From Saksenaea vasiformis B4078 (Eukaryota > Mucoromycota > Mucoromycetes > Mucorales > Saksenaeaceae), in contig JNDT01001316.1 in NCBI GenBank assembly GCA_000697055.1, forward strand, positions 1 through 56,800: 56,800 bases of DNA. The letters run 5' to 3'. The notes beneath the pieces are model-generated. The model searched no databases, was not told where the DNA came from, and was given only the letters and a program-made list of their open reading frames with translations. Below, piece by piece: positions 24,583-36,050 of this stretch. Both the position numbers and the translations under genes were made by a program. Numbering within the stretch: the first letter of the stretch is position 1; each line of letters starts with the position of its first letter.

Positions 24583-25571
24583 ATGGCAATGGACTTTAAA
24601 GTTTCCTTCAAAAACAAATTGATTCCTCTAAATCAGTGGCCTGAGATGAAAACAATAGCTGACCTCAAGCAACATTTAGAAACTGAAACAGAACTTCCAA
24701 TCGCATGCCAGAAACTTCTGTGGAAAGGTCGCGTCTTGCAAAATGAACAGCAACTAGGCGATATCGCCATTCCTGTCAATGCAAAGATTATGCTGATCGG
24801 TAGTCAACAAAAACAAGTGCAAGCTATTGCAAAACTGGACGAACGACTTGCTGAGCGACATACATTCGCACCGAGGTTGTCGTCAAAAAAGCTCACGCGA
24901 CCGAGACCGGCCACGGCAGCAGCAGCAGCGGAGAAATATACGTTTCACCGCATTACAGTTCTCGAAAAGTTTCCTCAACAGGAAAATGCACGAAGACTGC
25001 TGGAACGCTTACGAGATGATCGCGGAGTGAGTTTTTATCATCTTACGTTTTTGTTTTTTAGACTCATTTTTTTTCTAAGGTACGAGCAATTATGAGGCAA
25101 CGTCGATGGTCTGTTGGTGAGCTGACGGAACTGACACCCTTTGAAACACATATCTTGGGATATAACCGCAATGCGGGTCAGTTGATCGCTATCCGGCTAC
25201 GAACGGATGACCTCTCAGGATTTCGACACTATGACTCTATCCGAAAAGTACTACTACACGAACTGACGCACAATGTGTGGCAACATCACGACGATCGTTT
25301 CCATGCCCTCAACAGACAATTGAACAAAGATGTGGTGACACTCGATTGGACAGCGCACGGTGGACAGCGGCTTGTTGAGGGCGACTTTTATGTCCCAGGA
25401 GAAACTGTCGAGGTCACATGGGAGGGTGGAACTCACCGTCTTGGTGGCATGAATACCTCTTCATCAGATATTGAAGCAAGACGACAATTTGCAAGCAACG
25501 CTGCCATCTCAAGGTTAACGAAACAGGAAGAACAAGAATTGGATGAAGGATGCGGTTCAAGCACAGCATAA
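24583..25571 (+). CDS. Ubiquitin-like domain plus WLM metalloprotease
   Basis: Predicted zinc protease of the Wss1-like (WLM) group, whose members cleave DNA-protein crosslinks or SUMO/ubiquitin-linked proteins. Two exons (24583-25026 and 25080-25571) give 311 residues. The first ~75 residues form a ubiquitin-like fold (FKVSFKNKLIPLNQW ... CQKLLWKGRVLQNEQQLGD). A basic linker with an Ala run precedes the WLM domain: GVRAIMRQRRWSVGELTEL, GYNRNAGQLIAIRLR, then the metal site HELTHNVWQHHDDRF (HExxH plus downstream His). The order UBL-WLM matches the fused 'ubiquitin/metalloprotease' proteins of S. pombe and plants rather than budding-yeast Wss1, which has C-terminal SIM/SHP motifs; I see no SIM or SHP box here. 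The 3' end converges on eL15. Confidence 0.9.
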
Positions 25572-25832
25572 ATGACCCAAGCTCTCCCTACTACTCTCTC
25601 TTCACTTTTCCCCTTTTGCTCCCTTCCCACTTCTCCCACACCTGGTTGTTCACCCTTTCTTTCTCTCTCTTCCATATGCACATGAACAGGAAAAAAGTTT
25701 TTTTTGTCTCGTGTTGAACTTGATCGATCTTTTTCTTATTTTCGTGAATAAAAATATCGAGCGCTCTACAGGCACTCCAACAGATAGCCAGAGAAGCAAG
25801 TAGAGAGACCAACCAGAACAGCATCAAACCTT

Positions 25833-26447
25833 TTAACGGTAGCGGCGAAGAGAAAGAGTGTTGCGTCTCTTCCAGCTGGCATGGCGACCAGAGCCCTTGG
25901 TCTTGGTGTAACGGTGGCCCTTGCCCTTGCCGCGGGACTTCTTGCCGATGGCGGTAAGACCACGAGCCTCGCGACGCTTGTGCACAGCATTGCAGATCCA
26001 GTTGATACGGGGATCACGGCGGATGGCCTTGTGCGAGGGGTCGACAAGGATAACCTCGAAGTACTTGTAGGTGGCATCCTGGTTGATCCAGTAGGAGTTG
26101 AGGACACGGAGGTTGGCGCACTTGCGACCAACACGCTCCTCAGCGGTGGAACGGAGCGAACGCTGGTACTTGAGTTGGTTCACACCCTCATTCACAGGCT
26201 TGCCATAGGTGGCACCCTTGTGGACGGGTCTCTTACGGCCACCACGACGGACACGGATGCGGTAAATGACATAACCCTGCTTGGCCTTGTAACCCATGCG
26301 GCGAGCCTTGTCAGGGCGGGAAGGACGCGAAGCACGGTGAATCACGTTCAACTGTCTGTACTCCCAGCATCGGACGCGAAGCAAGAATCGGAGAACATCC
26401 GACTGTTTCTTCTTCTGAAGCTCCTGGAGATATTTGTACGCACCCAT
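25833..26447 (-). CDS. RPL15: 60S ribosomal protein eL15
   Basis: Structural protein of the large cytosolic ribosomal subunit. A single uninterrupted exon encodes 204 residues, the canonical eL15 length, from [20 protein letters not shown] to NTLSLRRYR. Family signatures [76 protein letters not shown] and [19 protein letters not shown] are all intact. GC content and codon bias (CC/GC-rich third positions) are visibly higher than in neighbours, as expected for a highly expressed gene. It lacks the internal introns found in nearly every neighbouring gene. Confidence 0.98.
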   Translation of the reverse strand: MGAYKYLQELQKKKQSDVLRFLLRVRCWEYRQLNVIHRASRPSRPDKARRMGYKAKQGYVIYRIRVRRGGRKRPVHKGATYGKPVNEGVNQLKYQRSLRSTAEERVGRKCANLRVLNSYWINQDATYKYFEVILVDPSHKAIRRDPRINWICNAVHKRREARGLTAIGKKSRGKGKGHRYTKTKGSGRHASWKRRNTLSLRRYR

Positions 26448-28156
26448 GACAAACTAAGTAAAGACCCTACAAGTTTCAACATTCAGTTTCAACCGAAGAT
26501 TGGAATGGACAAAAATGTGCGACGAGAAGCAGCAAAGCGATATAAAAAAAAAGCAAAAGAAACGGCTCGACAAATGAGAATCAAGGACATCATCAACTGT
26601 TCGTCGTAAAGATAAGGTGATGCATGTACATTGGTTGAGAAAAGACCGATTCAAACGAGTCTAGGCATTCCATTGAGGCGCGACGACGTCTGCTCTTTAT
26701 CTTCAGTGCTCTTTTTTTTGTTTTTGCTTTTGTGAGGTTGCTCCGTGTATTATCGTCATATATCATTCATCCATCTGACTATCTGTCTTCTTCTAGTGCC
26801 TTTACGGCGATGCTGCTTCTCTTCGACATCTGATCATCGTACCTTGGCAACAGAGGGGGAAAAAGAGACCGTACCAAATTTCGGCGGACTCTTGCCTCAA
26901 AGGGATTCGCTCGAACCCATCCGAGAAATATCTGTGAAGTAATCCGGTCCGGAAAATAACATGATCCGATGACATCATACCGAATTCTTTAGTTTCCGGG
27001 TCGGAGAGCGATCGATTATAGCTGTCTTCTACGGGAAAGCAATAAGCATCGATACGAATTCAAGTCGTGTGATTTAGTATATGACATGTACAACTTCTCC
27101 AAAGCCTTGCTTGGAATTTTTTTTTTGTATCCGTTCCTTTGATTCTCCAAGGAGTTCAAGCAGGTCGTTAGATCGACAATTTGTATAGCCGATCTTTTAA
27201 GACCATGCAGTAAGTACGTTCAGTTGTAGATCGTCCTATATCTCTTGAGATAGCTGCTCAAGCTTATACGACAATTCAGAATCTTTTCCGATTTCGTTTT
27301 ACTAGTTGTTGATTGTTGCAATTGATCAGCAGCTACCTGTGCATCTTCTCCAAGATTTGTATGATCTTCCTGTACTGCACTACCTAATGCATATATTTTT
27401 TAAAGTTAACAGCAAAAGCTGCTGCGGGTGTCTTCCAGATATAGGTAGCTGAGGATCTATTGCACGCTTCTATGACGAAAAAGGATGTATTAATGACACG
27501 CATTTGACTTGTTCATGGAAAAAGTATGAGCACAACTTCATCCTGATAAACGTTATGCGAAAATGATTAAACTGACAAGTGAATCGATTAAATCTATGTC
27601 GCTGCCGAGAGAAACTTATTTTTTCTGTCTGCATCTTTTAATACCAGTTGTAACTTTGCAGAAAACGCAACAACTTTTCGCTATATGACAGCTATTGTTT
27701 TTTAGAAGAACCATGTCTGAAGAAGGTCCTTCTGCAAATATCACGTTGATATTACGGTGTTTTCCAACCCCTTTATTTTTCAGCCAGCAGTACATGCATT
27801 TCTAACGAATTTTTTGTGGCGAAAAGTGACAATTGCTACTGCTCTTTAAGAAGAGTATGGAAGTGCTGCTTCTGGTACGAGATTGTATGTTGTCATGCAT
27901 GTGTTCCGGACACAAGCGTTTGGTGTGTGCGAGTCTTTAAGAAGCCGCGTACTTATTCCTCTGAACCCAACTACAACAGCATAATCAAGTACGGCCTCCT
28001 TAGGTTGGTCGGTGCGTCGCTCATATCCCAGAAAGTAGGATGTCACAACGATGGAACCTCCTCCACATCCAAATCTTGCAATGAATGTGACGTCGTTTTT
28101 CTTATATTTTTCTCCTCCCCAGGCCAAAAAAAAAACCTACCCTACAGTCCGCAACC
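26448..28156. other. Divergent intergenic region between eL15 and uS2m
   Basis: 1.7 kb without a supportable gene. It must contain both promoters. AT-rich stretches and T-tracts (26709-26720, 27117-27127) are present. Long open frames at 27816-28277 (+) and 27846-28127 (-) overlap each other and have biased, Cys-rich translations with no domain, so I treat them as chance. Confidence 0.5.
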
Positions 28157-29129
28157 ATGGCCTCTCGTGCGATTTACCAGGCCACCCGAAAACAACTATG
28201 TGCTCTACCACGACGTAAGCTTGTTGTTTGTTTCTCAAGTGAATGATACTGAATCCATGTTCTCCCAGTGCATGTGAGAACATTTTCGGCTGCAGGACCA
28301 CTTAGACAGGATGCACAGCCAACAGTGGAATCCTTAGGTAAAGAGACATATAGCAACAACGTATTTTGCATTAGTCAAAAGTAACACTCAGATGCAAACA
28401 GTGCCACCTACTGAGGCAATGAAGACACCTATTCGTCGCGCCGTCCGGGGAGCTACGGAACCCATTACACCATACAATCTTACGATCGCCAAACTTCTTG
28501 CTGCAGGTCTTCACCTCGGACATTCGACTCGTCTTTGGCAACCCGCAACATTGCCTTTCATTTTTGGTACGCGTGAAGGCATTAGCATTATCAATTTGGA
28601 ACATACTTTGGTCTATCTGAGAAGAGCCTGTAATGTTGCTCGAGAAGTCGCCACACGAGGCGGTGTAATTCTGTTTATTGGCACGAGACCTGGATTCCAA
28701 GATTTAACTATCGATGCTGCACGAGAATGCGAGGGATATCATGTGTCTACAAAGTGGATTCCAGGAACGCTGACCAATGCGCATCAGGTACTTGGTAGAC
28801 ATGCGCCTGTAGATCCGGAAGACCCCGGCCGCATCCCCAAAACGTACAAACCTGATCTGATTGTGATACTGAACCCATTGGAGAATGCCATTGCTATTTC
28901 TGAAGCTCAGCTGAACAATATTCCTGTTATCGCTATTACTGATACTGATTATGATCCCCGTTCCATAACGTATCCTATCCCTGCTAACGATGATTCCGTC
29001 CGTGGTGTGGAATTGGTAGCCAAGGTTATTTCAGCTGCAGCAAAGGATGGCGTTTACAAACGTAAACAACTGCTTGATCAAAACGAAAAGCTCAAGACCA
29101 AGCGTAGCGCGCGCGTTGCACAGAAATAA
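28157..29129 (+). CDS. MRP4: Mitochondrial small-subunit ribosomal protein uS2m (MRP4 type)
   Basis: Component of the mitoribosome small subunit, homologous to bacterial S2. Three exons close in frame: 28157-28214, 28269-28337 and 28375-29129, giving 293 residues. The first two exons supply a mitochondrial presequence (MASRAIYQATRKQLCALPR ... VRTFSAAGP). The S2 core contains LLAAGLHLGHSTRLWQPATL, FGTREGISIINLEHTLVYLR, GGVILFIGTRPGFQDL, KWIPGTLTNAHQVLG, PDLIVILNPLENAIAISEA, NIPVIAITDTDYDP and ITYPIPANDDSVRGVELV. All are standard S2 signatures. The C-terminus is a basic extension. Intron 2 would be only 37 nt, unusually short but needed to keep frame. Starting at an internal Met (28392) would delete the import sequence. 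Confidence 0.92.
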
Positions 29130-29595
29130 ATAGAAGCCAGAGAAAAGAGAAAAGAAAAAGTATACAGAAAACGATCGGATCTTTGCGTATTTCCTTGTAA
29201 AAAATAAAGTAAAATAGAACTACCAGATGGATAGGATGAGTAAGGATTTGTTGCCTATAGGATTTTTGTTTCTCTTATCTAGCGAGTTGCTTGTTATCAA
29301 GTTTGTACTGCACGGTGAAACATTGTCTTTTGTTAAAATACCACGGGAACCATTACCATTAATTTCGCTAACAACAAATACCTGGACAGATTGAGGATCA
29401 AGTAGGAGACGAATATTCTTAAATTAAATAGCAAGTATTTTTTTTTCTTTTTTGCTCTTATCCAGGAGAATTAAAAAGCAGATAACAGGTGGTGCAGTAA
29501 CAATCCTGCATGATTGTAATACCAAAACTTACGGGAAAATCGCGCCGTCACTGGTCTATAAAAGGGGTTGTACAGCGATACTTCGGGGCATTACC
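29130..29595. other. Intergenic region upstream of ENGase
   Basis: AT-rich spacer of 466 bp containing the uS2m 3' flank (AATAAA-like signal near 29201) and the ENGase promoter. No gene seen. Confidence 0.5.
29557..29564 (+). promoter_or_regulatory. TATA box of the ENGase gene
   Basis: A consensus TATAAAAG lies 32-39 nt before the start ATG at 29596. With typical TATA-to-start spacing this implies a very short 5' leader. Inference from match and position. Confidence 0.6.
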
Positions 29596-32248
29596 ATGCC
29601 TTCTCTAGCATTACAACAACAGTACGACGCAGCGCTGCCCATATCAGCTCCGCTCGCGTCCATGGTCGAGCTAAGGCAATGGAACGCAACGCCCTCAGAC
29701 GTGTTCAACGTAGCTAGCACGTCACTTCGAACACGGCCGCGCAATTCCGGTCCTGAGCTAATGCTCTGCCATGACATGGCAGGAGGTATGAATCCACAGA
29801 ACAGCGCGCCATGATGACCAGGTCTCAATAAAAAGATGTGACTTAGGTTATAAGGAAGATTTTTCCATCCAGGGCAATGACTATGACACGATTTATAATT
29901 GTCAATACTGGCAATATGTTGATACCTTTATCTAGTACGTTTGTTACACCTATAGTGCAAGATTCGCCTAATGATTTACTATAGCTTTTCCCATCATCGT
30001 GTGACAATTCCGCCTGTAAATTGGATAAACGCATGTCACCGCAACGGCGTTTCTTGCCTTGGTACATTCATTGTCGAAGGGGATGAAGGCACACCTGAGC
30101 TGGAATCCTTTTTGCATGGTCCGCTGGACCAGGATAACAATGAAACCGACAGTGATCCATCACAACTGTGGAGTCCTTTCTATGCAGATAAGCTAGGTAC
30201 ATGATCATGAGCCCTTTTTACTTCGCTAAGATTCTTCTGCCCAGTCGAAATCGCCAAATATTATGGCTTTGATGGCTGGTTGATCAATATCGAGTCCGAA
30301 TTCGCTCCATTCCCTACACCACCCAAGGTCAAAGCAGAGCAACTGACGCAGTAAGTGTGCTGATATGTCATCGTTACACAAAAGACTGATCTTCCAATTT
30401 TGTTTGCGCCAATAAAGCTTAATAACGTATCTGACGACGAGGATGCACAAAGAAATTCCAGGCTCAAAAGTTATATGGTACGATAGTATGACGACCGACG
30501 GCAAAATCGACTATCAGAATCAATTGACGGACTTGAATGACGAGTACTTCGAAGCTGCTGACGGCATCTTCCTTAATTACTGGTGGGAGGTAAATCCTGG
30601 GTCCCGTATTATGCTATGCACTAACAGAATCTGATGCATATGTCGTTCGTTTAGTCTGACTATCCGGAAAGATCTGCAAGTCTGGCTCAACAGCTTGGTA
30701 AGTGCGATGAATTTCATGTCCACGGCAGCATAATTGACCAATGAAGGGCGGAATGCGTAGACCGATCATCATATGATGTCTATTTTGGGACGGATGTTTG
30801 GGGCCGAGGCACCTATGGCGGTGGAAGGTTTAATAGCTACAAAGTAAGTTGGAAAGAATGCAATCAGGAATAGGACACTAATGGAAAGGATCTTCCTAGG
30901 GTGTGGAGGCCAGTGACAAAGGCCATACCTCCTCAGCGCTGTTTGCAATGGCGTGGACCTACGAGCACTTTGATAAGAAAAATTTTGATTTGTACGATCG
31001 ACTGCTCTGGATGGGCGGTGATGCTTCTGAGTATCCCGAACAAAGATATAGTAATGAAACAAAGTAATTTCTTTTTTCTCTTTGCAAAGAAGAAATTCAA
31101 GTATACTGACACAAGTACCTTTTAAGCCAGGAGAAGTACATGCTGCCGAAATCAGGCAGGATTCCAGGTATTGCAGACTTTGACTACGTCCGCAGCGTCC
31201 CAAAGGGATGGTTTGTATCTTGGTTTGATCGAGGCTATGGACTAGCTTTCTACTTTCAAGGCGAGGTAAACCGCTGGAATACAAAAATGGTAGATAACTC
31301 ACTACTACTCTTTCTCAGAGCCTTTTAATGCAAGCATGGTCCCAACTGTCGCATCAGGGCATTCTTCCCAATTTGAACTATCGTGCACCAGTGGACGCTG
31401 GCTCAGCCGTCCTCCAATCTGTCCTAAGTGATGTGGATCCGTACATGAGCGGCACATCTTTATGGTTGAAGGCAGAAGCAAAAAATACGGACGAAGCTGC
31501 AAGCAAGGCGTCAGTCCCGTTATACAAAATGACAATTGATATTAGAGCTGGAATGCAAATGAAGTTCGTATACAAGGTTTCCACGCAGATCTCCCAGGTT
31601 GGCATTTATTGCCTAATTTCGCTTTCGCCAGATATGCTCGAGGCATGGCAGCATACAGCACCAGACATTCCCCTGCAAAAATCCACCACAAACCCAGATT
31701 ATTACGAGATGTATGTGAAACTAGATAACGGTACACAGGAAGCCAATGGCTGGAAGTCGAAGATTGTGCAAGTCGGAGACCTCCGTGACCAACAGAACCG
31801 CCGTTTTTCTGTCGCACAAGTTAATGAAGTTGGCTGGCGTGTACTTGTGGACCCAAAGGAAACGGAAAATGATCTCGCTCAACTAGGATATATCAGTGTG
31901 GTCCCGGTCCCCGCTATCACCCCATCCACTCTGTTGCCCTTAAACATTCAGTGGGAAGACAAAGAATACCGTAACGACGGTGGTTCAGCGAATAAGACGC
32001 TCTGGGCAACGTTGGCGTGGTCGCACGAGACAGCGAATCCTCCCACTAGCGACGACGCATGGTTCGAAACTGACTTTTTCATTGTATCTCTAGCGGATGC
32101 CAATCAAACAAAGGTTTTCCTCGGCACAGCGTTCTGCGACAAGTATAGAATTTCAGGTCTAGGAGCAGTGGAGCTTCCATATATCAAAGTAGAGGCTGTA
32201 GACCGACTAGGACAGATCAAGGCTGAAGGAAACATCGCGCTAAATTAA
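29596..32248 (+). CDS. Endo-beta-N-acetylglucosaminidase, GH85 (Endo-M-like ENGase)
   Basis: Hydrolyses the chitobiose core of N-glycans, releasing glycan with one GlcNAc; Endo-M-type enzymes also transglycosylate. The ATG at 29596 opens [20 protein letters not shown]. Spliced exons continue with [55 protein letters not shown] and then [12 protein letters not shown], which contains the Asn and Glu of the GH85 active site. Later blocks are [43 protein letters not shown], a [12 protein letters not shown] segment, and [20 protein letters not shown], leading into the long last exon (31328-32248) that holds the C-terminal beta-sandwich domains and ends GNIALN. About eight to ten introns interrupt the first half. 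No signal peptide is visible, consistent with a cytosolic enzyme. Resemblance to Mucor Endo-M is strong throughout. Confidence 0.92.
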
Positions 32249-33443
32249 AGACATACCATTTACCTCACCGAGTTTTTCTTCGTCTGATACATTAAATATT
32301 AGACTGATATGATACGTAAGTTTTCTTTGAAGATATTTGAAGGCACCTTTGACATCGGTGGGAGAAATTTTGGTACAAGTTATGGAAGTGATCTCAAGCA
32401 ACCTCCAGCTGGCACAATCTTTACATGCCGTGAAATGTAAGTTTAAAATGAAGACAGTTTAGGACCTTCTATGACTTCCAATGCTCAATAAATGTTGATT
32501 ACCTGCCACCGTAAAACATCCATGTTTTTGAGCGGCTGGATGCAGCGATAGGAGCGTATCGTACCTTTATAAGCTAAGCTAAGATAATGCTTTCTGTAAG
32601 CACCAGAACCATTGAATAGACGTTGCCATTGTCCTGCTGTAACCTATTACTGCATCAGGATATCTTCCGCTGCTTTATAAGACAGCAACAGGGGGCCAGT
32701 GCATAGTCGATCAGTATGCAAAAGAAGGCATCGGGGCTGCATCGAATCAGACACATGTAGCCTAGCCCTTTGTTGACTTGATGAACATTCGTGCTGGTAT
32801 CGATGTCTGGTGCCTATCGGTAAACAAAAATACAGCCCACCCCTAGCTTACACTGCAGATTCTATAGTAAGTAGCATGGATGGGTGGTCTGAACGTTCTA
32901 TATATATGAGATCAGGAGGATCAACCCTCCAAGCTGGAGAATGGCATATAGACACACTACATTCCCATAGTTTTAGCATACTGACACATACGGTTGATCT
33001 AAACAGTTATCGATGTACATCAAATAAGCGTGTATGAATAGAAACGCGTTTCCGTCTAGGATTTCTACATTCGCTTGAAACATGATATACAAATATAGCG
33101 CAACGTGCGTACAGATAGTCAACCTAGATAACTTTAGCGATATGGAGTACTGGCAAGCCTGTCATTCTTTGGTACAGATCCGTAAGAAGCTACCCACACA
33201 GTTGGTCACGATCATAATGTTTCTGTGTGGAAAGGGAACTCGGAAAAGCGCAATTAGTTAGCACTGCATAGACAAGACTAAACGGCTTGCTTAGAATGAA
33301 AAATATGTTCGTTAGACAGACATTTTACATAACAGATGTCTTTAACATGTATTTGTACATAGTTCGTATAAAGGCGATAGGGATCATGACGATGCAAAGG
33401 GATGTAAGAAAGCGAATGGAAAATATTTACATTACTACCATTT
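32249..33443. other. Intergenic region between ENGase and POT1-like gene
   Basis: 1.2 kb separating two convergent genes. The first two thirds hold the coding relic described above; the rest (about 33000-33443) shows nothing recognisable beyond the 3' flank of the minus-strand gene. Confidence 0.4.
32333..32966 (+). pseudogene. Relic of an unidentified protein-coding gene
   Basis: Three stretches read like ordinary protein but do not form a gene. From 32333: IFEGTFDIGGRNFGTSYGSD and on to CREM, ending at a TAA or GTAAGT-like junction at about 32437. From 32658: GYLPLLYKTATGGQCIVDQY onward to NQTHVA, then TAG (32763-32765), and in the same frame PFVDLMNIRAGIDVW. From about 32877: GWSERSIYMRSGGSTLQAGE. 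A further piece (ERLDAAIGAYRTF) lies near 32530. The in-frame stop and lack of joinable exons argue for decay. I cannot name the family. Confidence 0.35.
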
Positions 33444-35714
33444 TCACTCGAAAATGAATTGTGTATCGCGGATTGTATACATTCGTGTGAGTTTCTGACT
33501 AACATGACAAGCTATCAGAAAATCCAGATAGGTCTTGCTGTTATCATCGTTGTCTCCAGAGCATATTTCGCTAGCGTGTTCTTCCAACGCAGCAGCAGCA
33601 GCTTGATCCTCTTTTAAACTATGCAACTTGGATTAGTACTCGTCATTTTCCCCATCTGCATCAACATACTCTACAGGCGGTATACTCGCAAAGAGGTGTA
33701 ACTTAAGAAAGCATGTTAAAACATCGCACAGCAAAATCCGAAGCGCTTACTGCATGTTTTCCGTAAGTGTATACGCATAATTTCGAGCCACGGACATCTT
33801 TGAGTAGGAACATTACAAGATAGGAATATTGAGTCAAGGGTTCTTTGCACCGCTCACACTTGAGGGTCTTAATGTCAAAACTTTAGGTACGCAAAGATCA
33901 GTGTCCTACACATTATTGCCCGGGCATTTCCTACTTACACTTCATCGCATAGAGGGCACCACCTTTTGCGCCATTTTCTGACATCCCGCGGCTTGTATGC
34001 TTCGACATACGCACGTATCCTGTAGATGTTGACGGCCTTAAACAAAGAGTTAATGTTTACTATTGAGCTCCAATTAGTTCATTGTACCTGACTTTGGTTG
34101 CATACATCTTCAATCGTCAGAGGCGGTTTCCGAGGTCCATTAAGAACTGGTGGTTTACTGTTCATCATCTTGACTCCTTTTGTATCCCACGAATGTTTTA
34201 CCTGTGCGAACCTGATGCGCCTTGTTTTCATAAAGATCAGGCTGTCTGAGGCGACCAGCAAGAAGCTGATGGTAGGCGTCTCGTCGTCTTTTCAATGCGA
34301 ATGATGTTAAACAATAAACGACGTCGGGTGTTCAGCAGTTAAGATTTACTTTTTTATATCTGTCAACCAGCTGTCGGTCGGTTCTAACTTCTGTACTTTA
34401 GGGTATTTCATGCTTGCACTTTTTTGCCCGTGAACTCGGATTTCGAGCGCTCCTCCGCTGCTGATTCTTGTCAACGCATTTTTTATAAAGACAAAGTCTC
34501 CTGTCTCCAATGATGGGCACTCAATTGCATTTTCATCAAATAGCGTGCATTGAATAAGGTATTGTGAATCAATCGTCCCCTCAAAGGTTTCGCTGGTTAT
34601 CGGTTGAGGATTAGGCGTGTAGTCCGTCAAGAACATCATCCGTATATTTCTCGATTCGTCGTTTTCACTACATGCGACCACCTAGACAAAAAACGCCAGT
34701 TCTAACTCTTCCATCTCTATAATTTCGCACTAATTACCTCTCCTATATAATCAAAGAAGCGACTTCGCGCCTGCGCTAGTTCCTCTGTCCTCAATAACGG
34801 CCGTCCTTGATGAAATTGCAAAGCGTTTTGTATAGTCTCTGTATTGCTTGTAATCTCCGAATACCATGCTTTTAATGTGCGGGCAATAGCCCAGTCTGAA
34901 GCATGCATCGTAAATGCAAAATTCTTCGAGCGCTGGGGAGAAAGAGTTTGATTCTTAAGGACTATCCAGGTCGCTGGCGATCTAGCGGTTACTTGCAACC
35001 GATTGCTAAAAGGGATAATCTATAATATATAAGCAACTATACTCTCTTTTTCGTAGTCCCCTTACCTTCACATTTCGTAAAAAGATAATGTCACCATGCT
35101 CACTGATTTGTGGAAGGCATTCTTTATGTGGATGGAAAGCCATGACGCGGAGTTCGTTATCTGCCGCCGGCCCTGTTGATGGATCCATAAGCGTCATAGC
35201 GTAGTAAAAATCTGAGCAGAAAAAGAATAAGGTTCAAGCATAGCGGACGTTCGTGGCAAATACCTCGGGCACCACATAGCGATTGCCTCATGGGCCTGTA
35301 CCCTTTCAAGACACCGACAATGTCTATACCATTACAGACAGAAAGTTCGTTGAAAAGTTTCACGCCATAGCTCTGAAATCTACTATCAACGGGAGCTCGC
35401 TTTGACAATTGTCAGAGATCACCTTTAATTCTTTGCTATAATCTTGCTTGCATGCCATGCCGGAGAAACAACCTGATTTTTCGCAGCTGATACGCGTTGT
35501 TTGATTCCGCGTCGATTAAATGAAATGAAAATAACGTAGAAGGGAGGATGCGCCAATATAACAGTGTTCCTGTTTGATGATCGCCGCAACCTGCAGCTTC
35601 AAAAGAGGCTCGTAAGGTGCGACACAATAGGTGTGACCCACCGAAGTTTAAAACCCAGCTGTCACGAACGAAGGCGACTCGCTTTGCGCAACCTGTGCGA
35701 TAGTGAGATTGCAT
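33444..35714 (-). CDS. POT1: POT1-like telomere single-strand-binding protein
   Basis: Shelterin component predicted to bind the 3' telomeric overhang. Exon 1 (35714-35473) encodes an N-terminal segment and splices in frame to 35379, giving RKIRFQSYGVKLFNELSVCN. This leads into the first OB fold: DIVGVLKGYRPMRQS, DFYYAMTLMDPSTGP, LRVMAFHPHKECLPQISEHG, DIIFLRNVK. Further exons give RLQVTARSPATWIVLKNQ, the linker ending RSRFFDYIGEV, and a second fold around GTIDSQYLIQCTLFDENA with LETGDFVFIKNA. The C-terminal region has RIRFAQVKHSWDTKG, LTIEDVCNQSQ, NIYRIRAYVEAYKPRDV and four cysteines (CPLC, CERC) forming a zinc-ribbon-like site. The last intron shows GTATGT, branch site TACTAAT and ATAG; the final exon ends at the TGA at 33444-33446. 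The ~80-residue N-terminal extension is the least certain part. Assignment rests on the recognised POT1 sequence pattern, not on a search. Confidence 0.8.
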
Positions 35715-36050
35715 GCTATTAGAGGAGACTACATGTTATAAAGTGAGTAGATTTAATATAATAGCATATTTGAAGACACCTGTAACAAAGATATTATGCT
35801 TAGAGCTAGTAATAAAGATGAACTCGCATAGAATGGCGCAAGCTGCACCCCCCCACTGTCCGAGGTCACATTTCTCAGATCGTCTTCTTGGGGCTCACTC
35901 GATGGTAGGAGCACACTCCAACGTCGTTGAAGGTGCATGTCATGACTGATCATATAAACTTCACAGTTCTGAATATAGCAGACGTTTGTTTACATTATCG
36001 GGTCTTGCCCTCCCTTGCTTCTCTTTTCGCTATCTCTATATCGCCACCTC
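35715..36050. other. Short intergenic region
   Basis: Upstream of the POT1-like gene and downstream of the small minus-strand membrane-protein gene. AT-rich with one C8 run (about 35849). No gene seen. Confidence 0.45.

Noticed and set aside
25881..26609. 242-codon plus-strand frame
   Set aside because: It is the antisense of the GC-rich eL15 gene, whose codon bias leaves a long open complementary frame.
27816..28277. 153-codon plus-strand frame before uS2m
   Set aside because: Biased Cys-rich composition, overlaps exon 1 of uS2m in another frame and a minus-strand open frame.
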